NCBI RefSeq assembly: GCF_028769735.1
Contig: NC_088171.1
Coordinates: forward strand, 75,719,216 to 75,783,215
DNA from: Zonotrichia leucophrys gambelii
Taxonomy: Eukaryota; Chordata; Aves; Passeriformes; Passerellidae
DNA: 64,000 nt
Direction: 5' to 3'
Shown: positions 25,841 through 36,735 of the stretch, one piece after another
Position numbering within the stretch: position 1 is the stretch's first letter
How the letters are laid out: the number at the start of each line of letters is the position of its first letter
Translations under genes and position numbers: made by a program
Notes under the pieces: model-generated
The model's input: only the letters and a program-made list of their open reading frames with translations
The model's database searches: none
Told to the model about the DNA's origin: nothing

Positions 25841-27420
25841 TTAACAGTTGAAAAATTGTTTAATGTAATCTATCTTTTAGCACAGGAGTGTGTGTGCTTG
25901 GGATTTATAGTTTGATTTTTTCCTACCGAAATTCTGACTGTGGAAAGAACAATGTTTTAAGAGTTATTTGAAGCTTAATTTAATTTTATGCCATCATTCA
26001 TTTTCTATTGCCATGTCATATTTTACTTTATATCTTCTCTATAGTGAACTGCCTATTAAATAACAGGTGGACACCTTTTTTCATCTTGAAAATTCCCTTC
26101 CAGGAGGAGAGATGAAAAATTATCTCCATTTGACAGGTGGAGAAATGGCACAAGACAAGGTAAAAATTGTTCAAAACATCCAGTGATTTTGAATCTTAAT
26201 CTAAAATGACAAAAGCTTAATTTTTTCAAGTAATTTACCATTTGAATAATATTTAGTAATTTTTGAGCCACTTCTGTGATATTCATGGGTACTCACTAAG
26301 CTTTGTCAATCAATTCTGTATTTTGGTCATTTAATGAGATATAACATGAAAACGATGGTCATTTGTGAAAGGCAGTACTAGGAGAAAAGGTTGTTAACCA
26401 TTGCACAGAAATTTTGAAAGAGCAGACAGCACCTACTTCCATGGGGTGAAGTGAAACTGCTCACGGCTGTAATGCATTGTCGCTGTTTTGCAAGAGGCTT
26501 TTTTTCTGCATCCTTCTCACTGGAAATAAATACCTCAGTGTTCAGTCATTGGCTTGTTCCTTGAAGTGCCCAGTTCTATGTATAGAGCAAGAAAAAACTG
26601 CAGAGAATTGACTGTTCTAAGGAGAATGCCCATTAGAATTGGACAGGCAATTTTAATACCAATCTTCTAAAATTTTGTGATCCTTGAGTTTGTGACCTTT
26701 TTCATAGACATTCTAAAAATAGTCAAGAAAATTATGCATTTCAAAACTTAGACCACAATTAGAACTGCGAAATATTTCTGAGATTGACAGATAAGTTTCC
26801 TGACTGGTGGGCAATACTGATGCTCACAGATCACAATTTTTAGTTTGGGGTCAGATCTTTTTGTGTTTGGGATTACTCTTAACTGTAGTCTCTTTCCACC
26901 ACTTGCACGGATTTTTGCAAGAAGGCAGGAGAGCACAGAGAGCCTGGGAGGGCAGGACCATGTGCTCCTCTGCCAGCAAGCAGGCAGGTCCTGTTCTCCA
27001 GAGGAATGAGAAAGGGCATGTCCCCAACAGACTGACAACTGTGGGTTAAAATTCAAACTAGTACACCACCAGAAAATCAGCTGTGAACTAGCAAAACAAC
27101 AATAAAAAGGGTAAATAGCATTTCTTTACTGGAATTGTGGAAATAGTTTCCTTTTTTGCTACTTTAAAAATTAATAGTAAAGTATTATATGATAAGGCAA
27201 ATAGCTACCATGGAAAGTTTTAGCCTTCATGTATGAAGTTTAACAAAATTATAAGAATCTGAAAACAGATCCAAGTATTGGAAAATGGCATACAGGATCA
27301 AGTACAAGCAAGCTAATATTTATAAACTGAGCAATGATCCAGAGATAGATTCTGCAGATGAAGTTGAAGTTTAAAAATTACAGAGGATGATATATCTATT
27401 CCTTTTCAAGAAAAGGAAGA

Positions 27421-27675
27421 ATAATCATAAAATTATTTGGGTTGGAAGTGACCTTAAAAATCATGTTTCAACTCCCCTGACATGAGTAGAGACATCTTCC
27501 AGTAGGCCAGGTTGCTCAAATACCATTGAACACTTCCAGGGATGGAGCATCTGGATCTTCTTTTGGCAACCTGCCCCAATACCTCATTACCCTCACAGCA
27601 AAGAATTTCTTCCTAGTATCTAGTTTAAACCTATTTTAACCTATTCTCTTTCAGTTTTCTCCCTATGCTTTCACT
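27421..27675 (-). mobile_element. CR1 LINE 3'-end fragment, inverted
   Basis: The plus strand reads as a reversed CR1 tail: 'ataatcataaaattatttgggttggaagtgaccttaaaaatcat', 'aggccaggttgctcaaa', 'acacttccagggatggagcatc', 'ggcaacctgccccaatacctcattaccctcacagcaaagaatttcttccta' and 'tctagtttaaaccta'. It is old, with small deletions. It lies 80 bp left of an ERVK-type LTR in the same orientation; the two are independent insertions. Confidence 0.85.
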
Positions 27676-27756
27676 AAATGCACTTGTATATTTTGTAGGA
27701 AGATCTATTTTATATCAAGGCATATGTTGAGATTCAGTTACTGAGAAATGCCTCTG

Positions 27757-28567
27757 TGCAAATTAAGGAGCAAACAAGACCATATGCCAAAATCAGTAAT
27801 ACAGATTTTTATTTTTTGTTTTTTTACAACGAATGTGAGGTAGAGAGATATAAAGAATTAAAAAAAGAGAGAAGAGAAAGAGATCAAGTACAAGATAGTC
27901 AACGCCTGTGGATCCAGTAGTGTCTTGATGGTCTCTCTTCACTCTGGACTTCTCAGTGTTGGGGATCCTGAGGTTGTTCAAAACTTTTCACCCTTTATAC
28001 ATTTTAGCAAACAAAGGAATTAATGTTCATTGGCTAAAGAGTTCTCCTACTTTATTGGTTAAATTCTGCCTTTGCTTCTAGTGCTAACTAGTCCACATGC
28101 TCAGTCTTTCTCTTCTTTGGTGGATGTTTGAGTTGGTGGGTTGTGATCTTCCCCTGCCAGAATTACCTTGTATACAATCAGAGCTGATTCAGCACAGTTG
28201 CTAAGTTGGCTTTTCTTGTGGTTCATAAATTTTGTATTCTTTGTGTCAAATATCAGTGATGTGCTCTTCTCCCTCAATTTTGCTAACTTCCTGCTAGGTC
28301 TGAGAAGACACCCGGACAACAGTGCCACCTTTATCTTATCCCAAGTTCTCTCTGTGATGGCTTAACTTACAGTCAAAGTTCTGGATATCCATGCAGGAAT
28401 ATTTGGGGGTGCTTTGGTGTTCATAGGTCACAAATGCCATCTGTCCCATAACTGCTCAAACAAAGGGCATCTCAAGTGATATGTGTACAAGCAGTTACTC
28501 CACACAGTTTGCCATAGTGGTAATTTCTACCCAGATGTGTTAACCAGGATGAGCTAGACAGACCTCA
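27757..28567 (-). mobile_element. ERVK-type solo LTR (minus strand)
   Basis: The order of landmarks matches an avian ERVK-like LTR read in reverse: 'tttttattttttg...acaacgaatgtgaggtagagaga', 'gatcaagtacaagatagtc', 'gtagtgtcttgatggtctctcttc', 'accctttatacattttagcaaacaaaggaatt', 'ttcattggctaaagagttctc', 'ctagtccacatgctcagtctttctcttc', 'aacttcctgctaggtctgagaagacacccggacaacagtgccacc' and 'caggaatatttgggggtgctttggtgttcat'. The regulatory layout fits the minus strand: TATAAAGGG at 27991-27999 followed by AATAAA at 27808-27813. Termini are inferred: TG at 27757 and CA at 28567 are flanked by CCTCTG and TCTCTG, a 6-bp duplication with one mismatch. That gives 811 bp. No internal viral genes flank it. 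Confidence 0.72.
27991..27999 (-). promoter_or_regulatory. LTR TATA box (TATAAAGGG)
   Basis: The plus-strand CCCTTTATA reads TATAAAGGG on the minus strand, inside the ERVK-type LTR and about 180 bases upstream of its AATAAA. This is the expected U3 promoter position. Present activity is unknown. Confidence 0.5.
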
Positions 28568-31500
28568 TCTCTGTCAGGCCTGGGGTTCATGCCATCCTGT
28601 TTCTCCATTCTGTTCTTATCTCATGGCAAAGTCCTTCTGTGACTTGAAGAGTGTTTGAGACAGTCACCTGTGTTCTTTAACTCCTTACAGTATAAGACAC
28701 TGTTTTGACCTTACAAGTGAGTCTGTCACACAATGCTCATGACTCTTTTGTAATAAGCCAGTAACACATAAGGCCTTACAAAGAGTACACAGAGAAATTC
28801 AGCATTGTTCACTCTTGCTTTTCACAAATTTCTTACACCTCCAGATGTAATATCATCCTAAGTGACATTAGGAGTCTATTGCTGTCTCTGGGGCATAGCA
28901 CATAGACTGACTCTCCAGTTTTATATGCATCTGGAACTGCTTTGTTGTACTCATATTCATAATTCATCAGAAAAATGTTTTAAAGACTATTATTGATTAT
29001 TTGTCCAAATTTATTCCTGGGACACTTTCAATGACTAACGCAGTACTTATCAGAAACAGTCAAACTTCCTTGGCTTCTATTTTCTAATGCAAAACTTGTT
29101 TATTGTGGACAAAGGGTTTCATTGTTATCTACTTTTAATGGAAGTCTAGAGGAACTTGAGGGCATTAAGGAAATAATAGGCAGAATTCTCTTCTGACTTG
29201 TGTCAATATAAACATGTTTCAGAAGTCCTATGATAATTTAAGAACTGCAAAGTTTTTTAACAGTGTCACAGCATGTCACTGAAACCTAATTGTGTACGGT
29301 GTATTCCCACATCTGCAATTATCTCATCTCACTAGCATGAAACTTCATTAATATAGAGTATCTCATGCTGTTGTGTTCTGAACAGCAAGCAGTGAGGGAG
29401 AGATTGCAGACAAGACCCTGAAGCCTTGAAGTTTGGTTCATTCATGGCAGTTTGTCAATTTCTCACCTAAAGGTTTTGTTCTGTTCATAGTGTGAGGTTA
29501 TGACTGTCAAGAGAATTTCTGTAAAATGAAATTTTACTTTCTTCTGCATGTCTCTGGAGCTGAAGAAAGATCAAGCCTGGCATATTTATTGCTCTGCATA
29601 AGAACATCTTTGGCCATCACTGTCAGCATATGTAAAACTTGCATGGAGCAGCATGAAAAGACTATTAAAAAATAAAGTAGGCATACTGTAGACACAGCAA
29701 CCAGCAAAATCCCTTAGTACACAGAACTACTCAATGGTTTTCAGTATGCCTCTCTTAAAAATTCTGAGTTTCTGTTGAACCAAGATGTCCATCCTATTTA
29801 CTACCATTCATTGCATGGCAAGTTGGATTTTTTTTATACTTTGGCACTCAACAGAAGTTTTGAAATTTTGTGCCTATCAGCACTCAAATATAATTATCAT
29901 TTCACAAGGCTACCTCTTTGGTAAGAATTTTTTGTGAATTGATATAAAAATACATAATCTTTGGCCCACAGACCATATATTACTTGCATAAATTAATATT
30001 GCTTGCCCATATGTGCCAGAAATAATCTCATAATTTTCGCATGAAATGGTCAATGATCACATATTCAAAAACATGGTTCTCCAGTACTGCAGCATTACAT
30101 GCATGACTTGTGCAGTAGAACAGTATTCACTGACTTCTTGTTTCTCCCACACAGAGTAATGTCAATCCTCCTAAACCAGAGTTGTCTTATTTCATCTGTT
30201 AATCATAGCATTTGTCTTCTGAATTTTGGTATAATTTGATGATAATTGAAATCACTGTTACATTTTTCTTCCCCAGATTAGACTGACATGCTACGGAGAA
30301 CGATTGCAATGAATTTTCTCCTAAAATTTATCAAGGAGGGATAGGTAACATAATGCTTGACTTATGTGACTGCAAGATATTTCCTTGTTTTTCAGCTGTC
30401 AATTTTCCATGAAATTGAATTAAGATATTTCTTCCAACTAACAAAATTGTAGTGATATTACATTGACTTTTATTGCCTAGAAGCAATGCATTAGATCTTT
30501 ATCTGATTAGAGCATTGGCCACCTTATTGATCACGTCAGTATTATCCTTCTGTGAGAGCTCTGTAAAAATCACCATCTTACAGAAATAACCTATTAGCTA
30601 TGGAAAATATTAGTATGCTGGCCACTGGCTGGCAGGTCAGACTGTGCCCAAGTTAGTAAGGCTTCCTTTTATTCAGCCTTGTTCTCCTTTGTACTGTCAG
30701 AAAGTTCAAATAAGATACTTTTCACCAGATTCTTCAGAAACTCTGTCTTCTGTAAATTTGAATTGCCCTCTTGATCACATATAAGAGCATCTGACAGGCA
30801 TAATAGAGATGCAACTCACAGTGTCACTTTTGATTATTTAAAATTTAAATTGAATTGTTCAAATATACTGTGAATAGTTGTGGATACCATTAGACATTTC
30901 TCTTATGGCTTTAGAAGTTTCAATGTAGTGTATTCCATTATTATATCTTTTCCAATTTAAGCTTCATAATTTTTTAAAATAACTCTTTCTATAATAGCAT
31001 TTCTAAATAATCATTCAGGTCCATATAGAAAACATTCCTAAATACTGCTATTCTCCAAACTTTGACTTTAAGCAGTTTTACATGACAAGTGAACACTGCA
31101 AAAATCCCAGAAAATTATTTTGAGAGGAATCAAAGGAGAATACTTAAATAGATGTTCTGTAATCCTTGCAGTTAGTGACTCGGACTCGAAACCATATTTC
31201 AGAGCAAGGAAGCACAGGTCAGAGGATGTTGAGCTGTCACTTAAGAGCATAAATATTCACAAAAATAGTGGTTTATTTTTAAACATAACAACAGGTTTGT
31301 CCTTAATGCTTCTTTAGAAATGCATGCTTTAGGACTCACAGAATCACGAAGATAAAGACTGGTGATGAAGCAAAATGATGTTTTGTACTTGAAGTAAAAA
31401 CAACATAAACTTTAGCAATTATTCGAATTCATTCCACAAACCATGTATCACATAGCCCAAGTATTATATTGCAAATGTAATAGTTCCAGCCAGTGCCTTA

Positions 31501-32699
31501 AAAATATAATAATATTTGTATAAGCTTGTCTTTCCAAAGTAAACTAAACCAGAAATTTTAAAAGTATATAATGGATGGTCATTATTCTTTTGTGAGATTA
31601 AGGTTACTTAAAAAGCAAACAAGCAATTTGTTTCTTACCCTTCACAATTTAAGTAGGTAGGTCAGATGAAAAGTGAGATAGTAGTGTCACAGTAGATACT
31701 GCAATTATTCTCTCACCATGGTTGTTATTTACTTTTATTTGAAGATGAAGATGTTAAGGTAGGGAACACAACACAAGAATAGGACAGTGAAGCAGCAGCA
31801 TTAAAAATTTGAAGAAGGGGAATCTGTAAACCGACACAGAATTGTGGAATTTTAGATCTATTTATTTTAGTAAGTTCTTCCTATATTTTATAAAAACATG
31901 TGTTTCCTGCTTCAGTGGAAGTTTTATCTTGTGCATCTGGAGGTCTTATGGTTTCCCTCAATGACCTTTGGATATTCAAACCGGGATAGTTAACAATTTG
32001 GTCCTTCCCTTAGCAATTCTCAGTATAGCAGTAAATTTAAGAATTTGCTGATTCTTTTTCAATGCAATGAGTTTTCTTTACCTATTTTTTCTGTAGAGTA
32101 TTTTGTGACATCCTGAGAGAAGCTCATCGGTTATACTTTCTCATTCCTACTTTTGTCAATATTCATCATTGTACAATCAATAATTTATCAGCTGCTTTCC
32201 TACAGCAACACAAAGTAAGTGACACAAAGCCAGCTCAAGAATATCTGTGTTATTCATGGCTCCCTCATTCACTTGCTTTATTGTCACATCTCAGCAGTGT
32301 CTTTATTTATGCAGTTATCATGCTGCTACCGTGGACCTTTGGCCCAAAGCTATGCTCTAAGTCATTGGTGCCCATTTTGCACAATCCATTTTACTAAGTG
32401 GATACAATACATCCTGGGAGAAGTGCATTTCAGTGATGAGTAACAAGGCAGAATCTTAAAGAAAACAAAATATGTTTGCTGTTTTGTTGTAAACGGTAGT
32501 TTTCAAAGTTGTACATCAATTATTATTGATCTCATTGTGATGCTTTTATAGCAGGTGTTACCTTGCTGTATGAATGGTCTGAAATGAGATCAAGGAAGAG
32601 TATTACCAGCATAGAAGAGCCATACCAACACTCCTTGCAGTAGGACTATGCATTGCTCCTGGAGAGGCAGGTACTCCCACGGTGATTAAAGATTATTCT
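28568..32699. other. AT-rich unique sequence, no gene recognised
   Basis: No coding or repeat feature could be supported in this 4.1-kb stretch. Open frames are at most 65 codons. A 30-base patch at about 31330-31360 (CTCACAGAATCACGAAG) weakly recalls an inverted CR1 end, but nothing beyond it supports a CR1 call. Confidence 0.5.
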
Positions 32700-33215
32700 A
32701 ATCATTATTTCTTAAACAGATATAGAAATGAGCGCCCCTCTTTGGCTGAGCTGTCTCTTGGGCTGTATTAGCAAGTATTCAGAGAGCCAAGAGAAGTAAT
32801 TCTTCACCTCTGGCATCTATAAGACTGTGTCTGGAGTACCAGACCTACTTGTGAGATCCACAGTGCAGGATGGTCTGTGACATGGTCATGGAAGGCAGTG
32901 GGGAAAGCTAATTTCTGTACAGAGGTGAGAAGGTACAGAAAAACCAGAATCAGCCTCCTCTAGGAGGTGCACAGCAGTAGCACATGAGGCAACAAAACCA
33001 ACTTGATGTTAGGAAAGGTTGGTTAGATATTAAAGAAAAAGGAATTGACCCTGAGCGTGGTCCAACCCTGGCACAGGTTGCCCATACAGGCTGTTAAATC
33101 TTTATCATAGACATATTCAAAACAAAACAATATAAAGTCCAAAACAACCTGATCTAAGTCAAGCTATTTAGAGCAGGAGGCTGGTCTGGGTGACCTTCTC
33201 AAGTACTTTTTAAAA
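32700..33215 (+). mobile_element. Old, gapped CR1-like LINE fragment
   Basis: Scattered CR1 3' landmarks appear in the right order on the plus strand: 'ctgtgtctggagtaccagacctacttgtgag', 'aggaaaggttggttagatatta', 'ggtccaaccctggcacaggttgcccatacaggctgttaaatc' and 'gaggctggtctgggtgaccttctcaagtac'. Spacing differs from a canonical copy because of insertions (an A-rich piece near 33115-33145) and deletions. This is an ancient, heavily mutated copy or an old CR1 subfamily. Limits are approximate. Confidence 0.55.
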
Positions 33216-35011
33216 TATAAGACTTAGATATCAATGACTCCATAAAAAACCCCAAACAACAGCCTAAAGGAATGCTTTACAATATGAAAGGAAAGTGATA
33301 AAGAGAACACTACAGAATTTTATATCCAAATTGTCTAATCTGTGTAACAGATGTCAATATTTGGATCAGGAGGCAAAATATAAAACCATTAAAATATATA
33401 AATGTATAATACCATACATGTTTACCAAAATGCTTGATTATTATCAAAGTAGCTAAGGAAATAATATCACATATTTAGGGCATCTTAATTGTGTTTATTG
33501 TAATTGTGCTTGTCATTGCAGTACATTTACATTGTAATTGATACTCTTGGCTTAAGGTGCTCTGTGGCTGCTCTGCTGGCATCACATTTTATCTTATTTG
33601 TCTACCACAGCTTGTAATATATTATGACATGACATAAAGCTGTGCGACATAAAAAAGGGTGAAAAAAGGCAAATAATCCACACTGACATAATTTTTGTTG
33701 TGAAAAACAATTTTTTATTCTAATTCAAACCTCAGAAAAAAATACATATCAATTGTAAATCATGACTTCTGTTAATGCAAATCTATTACCTCCTGAAAGA
33801 AAAATAAGTCTTCAGAGATACTATTTTTATTTTGTCATAAACATTATTTCCCTGAGTTTTATTATATAAGGAGATTAGATGTCCTACATAAAACCTATTA
33901 AAAGTGCACTTCCACAACTCTTTGTTTTAACTGCATAATTTTAATTACTCTGCAAGTTTCTTTTCCATCATGACGGCTACTATGATAGTAGAAGATAAAA
34001 GTATATGGTAAATCCTAAAACTAGCAGATCAAGTCACACTAATTTGAATGAAAATAAAGCCTGGAAAATAATGGAATTGGAAACAATTTCACTGAAGACA
34101 AAAATATCCTTTGAAGAAATACTTTCAGTATTTTTCTTGTTATAATGTCCATGATTATATCATCTCCCATATGTTGATAAATTTTTCATCACATGCACAT
34201 TTTCAAATAGAATTGCAATAAATGTTTTTTGTTTACTTCTTAATAGACTATCCTCCATCTACTGCAGTTTTTAAAGTTCATAGTTATAGTTGCTACAGGA
34301 TTTTAATTTTTTCTGGAAAGACCGCATATATACTACTTCTAATAATTTTGTGAATGCACATTATTTTAAGGACTTTATTGACAAAAACGTTAATGGATTT
34401 TTAAGAATTGTGCTGATAGATTTATAGTGCTTTCAAAATACTAGCTCTTATGTTCAAAAGATAGTCCTTCTGGTAATATAGGAATGACTGTCTCTGTAAT
34501 ACATACAATGTGCAATCAGTAGGTGGTTTGCATACCCAGTTTCATATGTGTAAATTTCTGTCTTTAAATATAATTATAACAGTAGGTCAAAGGAGACCTA
34601 GGTACTTGGATTAGCACAGACAATCTCAAACCACAATGGCAAAGAGTATCAGTGAGAGGAAGAAATTGTCAACTGTCTTCTCTGGATTACTTCATCATGC
34701 ATGCCATGTAAAATTACATGTAGGAATATTTAAATTGCTCTTCTATTCACAAATCAAGTATGGGCGAAATAAAAGTTTGGTATCATTCTATATAGGATTT
34801 TAAATTCAAAGATTTTTTTCTGAAATTAAAACCCAAACTAGTTTCATCAAATAACCCGGGTAATTGGCTAAGTAGAAAAGGTCTAAGATCTAAGATTTGT
34901 CTTAGATAGGTTTAAAGAATGATAATTTATGTTAGAAATTTTTATAAACTTGCAGTTCTTATTCTCTGTTAAGCTTTCATGTAAACTTTATAACCAATAG
35001 ATGAGAAATTG
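33216..35011. other. Very AT-rich unique sequence, no gene recognised
   Basis: No open frame of note and no recognisable repeat are present in this stretch. Confidence 0.55.
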
Positions 35012-35410
35012 TGTGGGGGGATAGAATATAAGAAAATAAAGATAGTGAAGGAGGTAATCTCACCCTGAAGAGTTGCAGCTGTAGTAATTACCAAAGACTA
35101 GGAACAGGCCTGCCCTTAACAGGCCACAGCTGTGTCTAATATAAGGATGAGTGCTATAAAAAAGTGGGTTAGCTGGGTGAGGAGACAGCAGGAGTTTGTT
35201 GGCTGTGCTGTGAGGAGGTAACCATGAGAAATTCCCAAGAAGGTATGGAACTTTTGCAATAGGATGACAACAAAATTGAATCCTTTTATGGAGATCTAGT
35301 ACTTAGCGGTTGTATTTTCCATAATAAAATTTTGTACTTTGATTCAAGTGTGCTTTAAATATTTGGGGCATTAAAGCAAAAGTTATTGAGTTGCCCTGAT
35401 ACATTTGTAG
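35012..35410 (+). mobile_element. LTR-like retroelement fragment (unassigned family)
   Basis: The block from TGTGGGGGGATAGAA onward, through 'agttgcagctgtagtaatt', 'aactaggaacaggcctgcccttaacaggccacagctgtgtc'-like sequence and on to 'gagttgccctgatacatttgtagtgtctgctgt', resembles a dispersed avian repeat that I recognise but cannot name. It carries a TATA box (TATAAA, 35155-35160) and a poly(A) signal (AATAAA, 35323-35328) about 170 bases downstream on the same strand, the order found in an LTR. It stands out from AT-rich flanks. I found no clear target duplication, so the limits are estimates. An alternative is a promoter plus first exon of a host non-coding transcript. Confidence 0.5.
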
Positions 35411-36277
35411 TGTCTGCTGTATTCTTAATTTGACATGTCCTATACAAGATAGGTTCTAAGAAGCCTGGCATTACAAGCTTTTATATTTGTGTTTTGAAAT
35501 TAATTATTTTTCATATGAAACAGGCTGGAAAATCTACCCTATATATTTTTTCTACACTACTTTATTTTTCTATAATAAAATGGTTTGATTACCTTTCTAT
35601 AGCAAAAATGCAGCTTAAAGGCAGGAAAGCTTTCCTCCATTTTTCATTTAAAGTTCTCTTAGAAACTTCTAAGAGTTTAAAATACAGTGAAGGACAAAAT
35701 TATGTCTATTTTTTTATTCATTGAAGGTTTTAACTTCTAATTTATATCCTGAGTTTTCCACCTGGAATTTTAGCATATAAACTTGAATTTAGTAAACTCT
35801 GTTTCCTACAGTCTTGTGTCCCCTTACCTGGAAGAGCTTGAGAGACCTGGCCTGTTCCTGGTCAAGTTTGGATGAAGCATGGGGCCCATTGACTCAGCAG
35901 ATATTCCATTCTCTAATTTAAAAGGTCCATCCAGGCAGACCAAAAAATTCCTTGGAGAGCTTTTGAGGCAAGACATCCATGTTGTTCTGCTCCTCACTAC
36001 AGGACTTTCTAATCATTTGCTGTGGTACAACTACAGTACAATTCCTCTTCTTTTAAGGTTTAGTCTTCAAAGAATCATCCTTCTGGAGTGATCCTATTAA
36101 GTAATTTAGAAAGGAAGATAATGTTGCTTGTAAAAATGCTTGTGGGGAAAACTGAGACATCCCTAAAAATAATGCCAGAAATGAGAGGAATTTACAAGAC
36201 TGATTCTAAAAGTAATCATTATTATCATAAGACAACTTTTTATACAGAAATAATAACTAAGGAGAAAAGCAGCAATG
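35411..36277. other. Unique sequence between two LTR-type elements, no gene recognised
   Basis: AT-rich sequence with open frames up to 76 codons, none resembling a known protein. Nothing else could be supported. Confidence 0.5.
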
Positions 36278-36735
36278 AAAATAAGACAAATTCACCTCAG
36301 CTGGCTGCTGCGTGCCCACTCAGCTGCTATCTCACTCTTCCTCCTCAACAGGATGGGGACACACAAGATTTAAAAAACGCAGGGATCAGGAAAAAAGGCA
36401 GTATAATGAATGAAAGTAAAGCAAGCAAGAAAAAAAGCAGACCAAAATGATTTTTTCTCTTATTTTCTACCAAAAGGCAGAGTCCAGCCACTTCCTAAAA
36501 ACTGGGGATTGAGTATGTATTTCAGTTACTTTGGCAGAGAAATATCTCTACAACAAAGGCCCCCTCCAGACCTTTTTCTTTTCTCTCAGCTTCTGTTAAT
36601 GAACATTACATCATATGGTATGGAATACCCCAGGAAAAGCACTGCTTTGTACCCCTTTCTACCTGCCAATGCAGACAGCTCTATGAAGGCTGCTATGGTG
36701 ATCATTAACTCCATTCCAGACACGCTCAATACAGA
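36278..36735 (-). mobile_element. Decayed ERVL-type solo LTR, same family as at 12.3 kb (minus strand)
   Basis: The plus strand follows the reverse complement of the ERVL LTR family split at 12301-13355. It has 'cactcagctgctatctcactc' (for the reversed GAGTGAG..GGCTGTGTG), 'ggatggggacac', 'aaaaggcagtataatgaatgaaagtaaagcaagcaag' (reversed TTTATTAAA region), 'gtccagccacttccta', the hallmark 'tgaacattacatcatatggtatggaataccccag' and 'ctatggtgatcattaactccattccag'. The TATGGTATGG block is shared with the 12.54-kb region. It is shorter than the family (about 458 bp), lacks a stretch near the U3 end, and its polyadenylation signal is mutated. Two overlapping open frames of 120 and 157 codons cross it and have no coding support. 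This is the older of the two copies by visible decay. Confidence 0.75.

Larger units (their letters stand above)
13356..27420. other. 14-kb stretch of AT-rich sequence, no gene or transposon recognised
   Basis: I see no supported exon, RNA gene or mobile element here. Open frames are 60-103 codons, many overlapping on opposite strands. Less AT-rich patches that may be conserved non-coding DNA or very old repeats lie at about 21400-22100, 22440-22640, 23430-23640 and 26880-27040. Simple repeats include a TATG/TG run near 24856-24880 and short tandem duplications at 18111-18150 and 25811-25840. Being largely free of recognisable transposons, this is the cleanest unique block of the window besides 42.75-56.69 kb. 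Confidence 0.5.

Noticed and set aside
31330..31360. Possible inverted CR1 end (CTCACAGAATCACGAAG)
   Set aside because: Only about 17 bases match the CR1 terminal repeats, and the following sequence does not continue into CR1.
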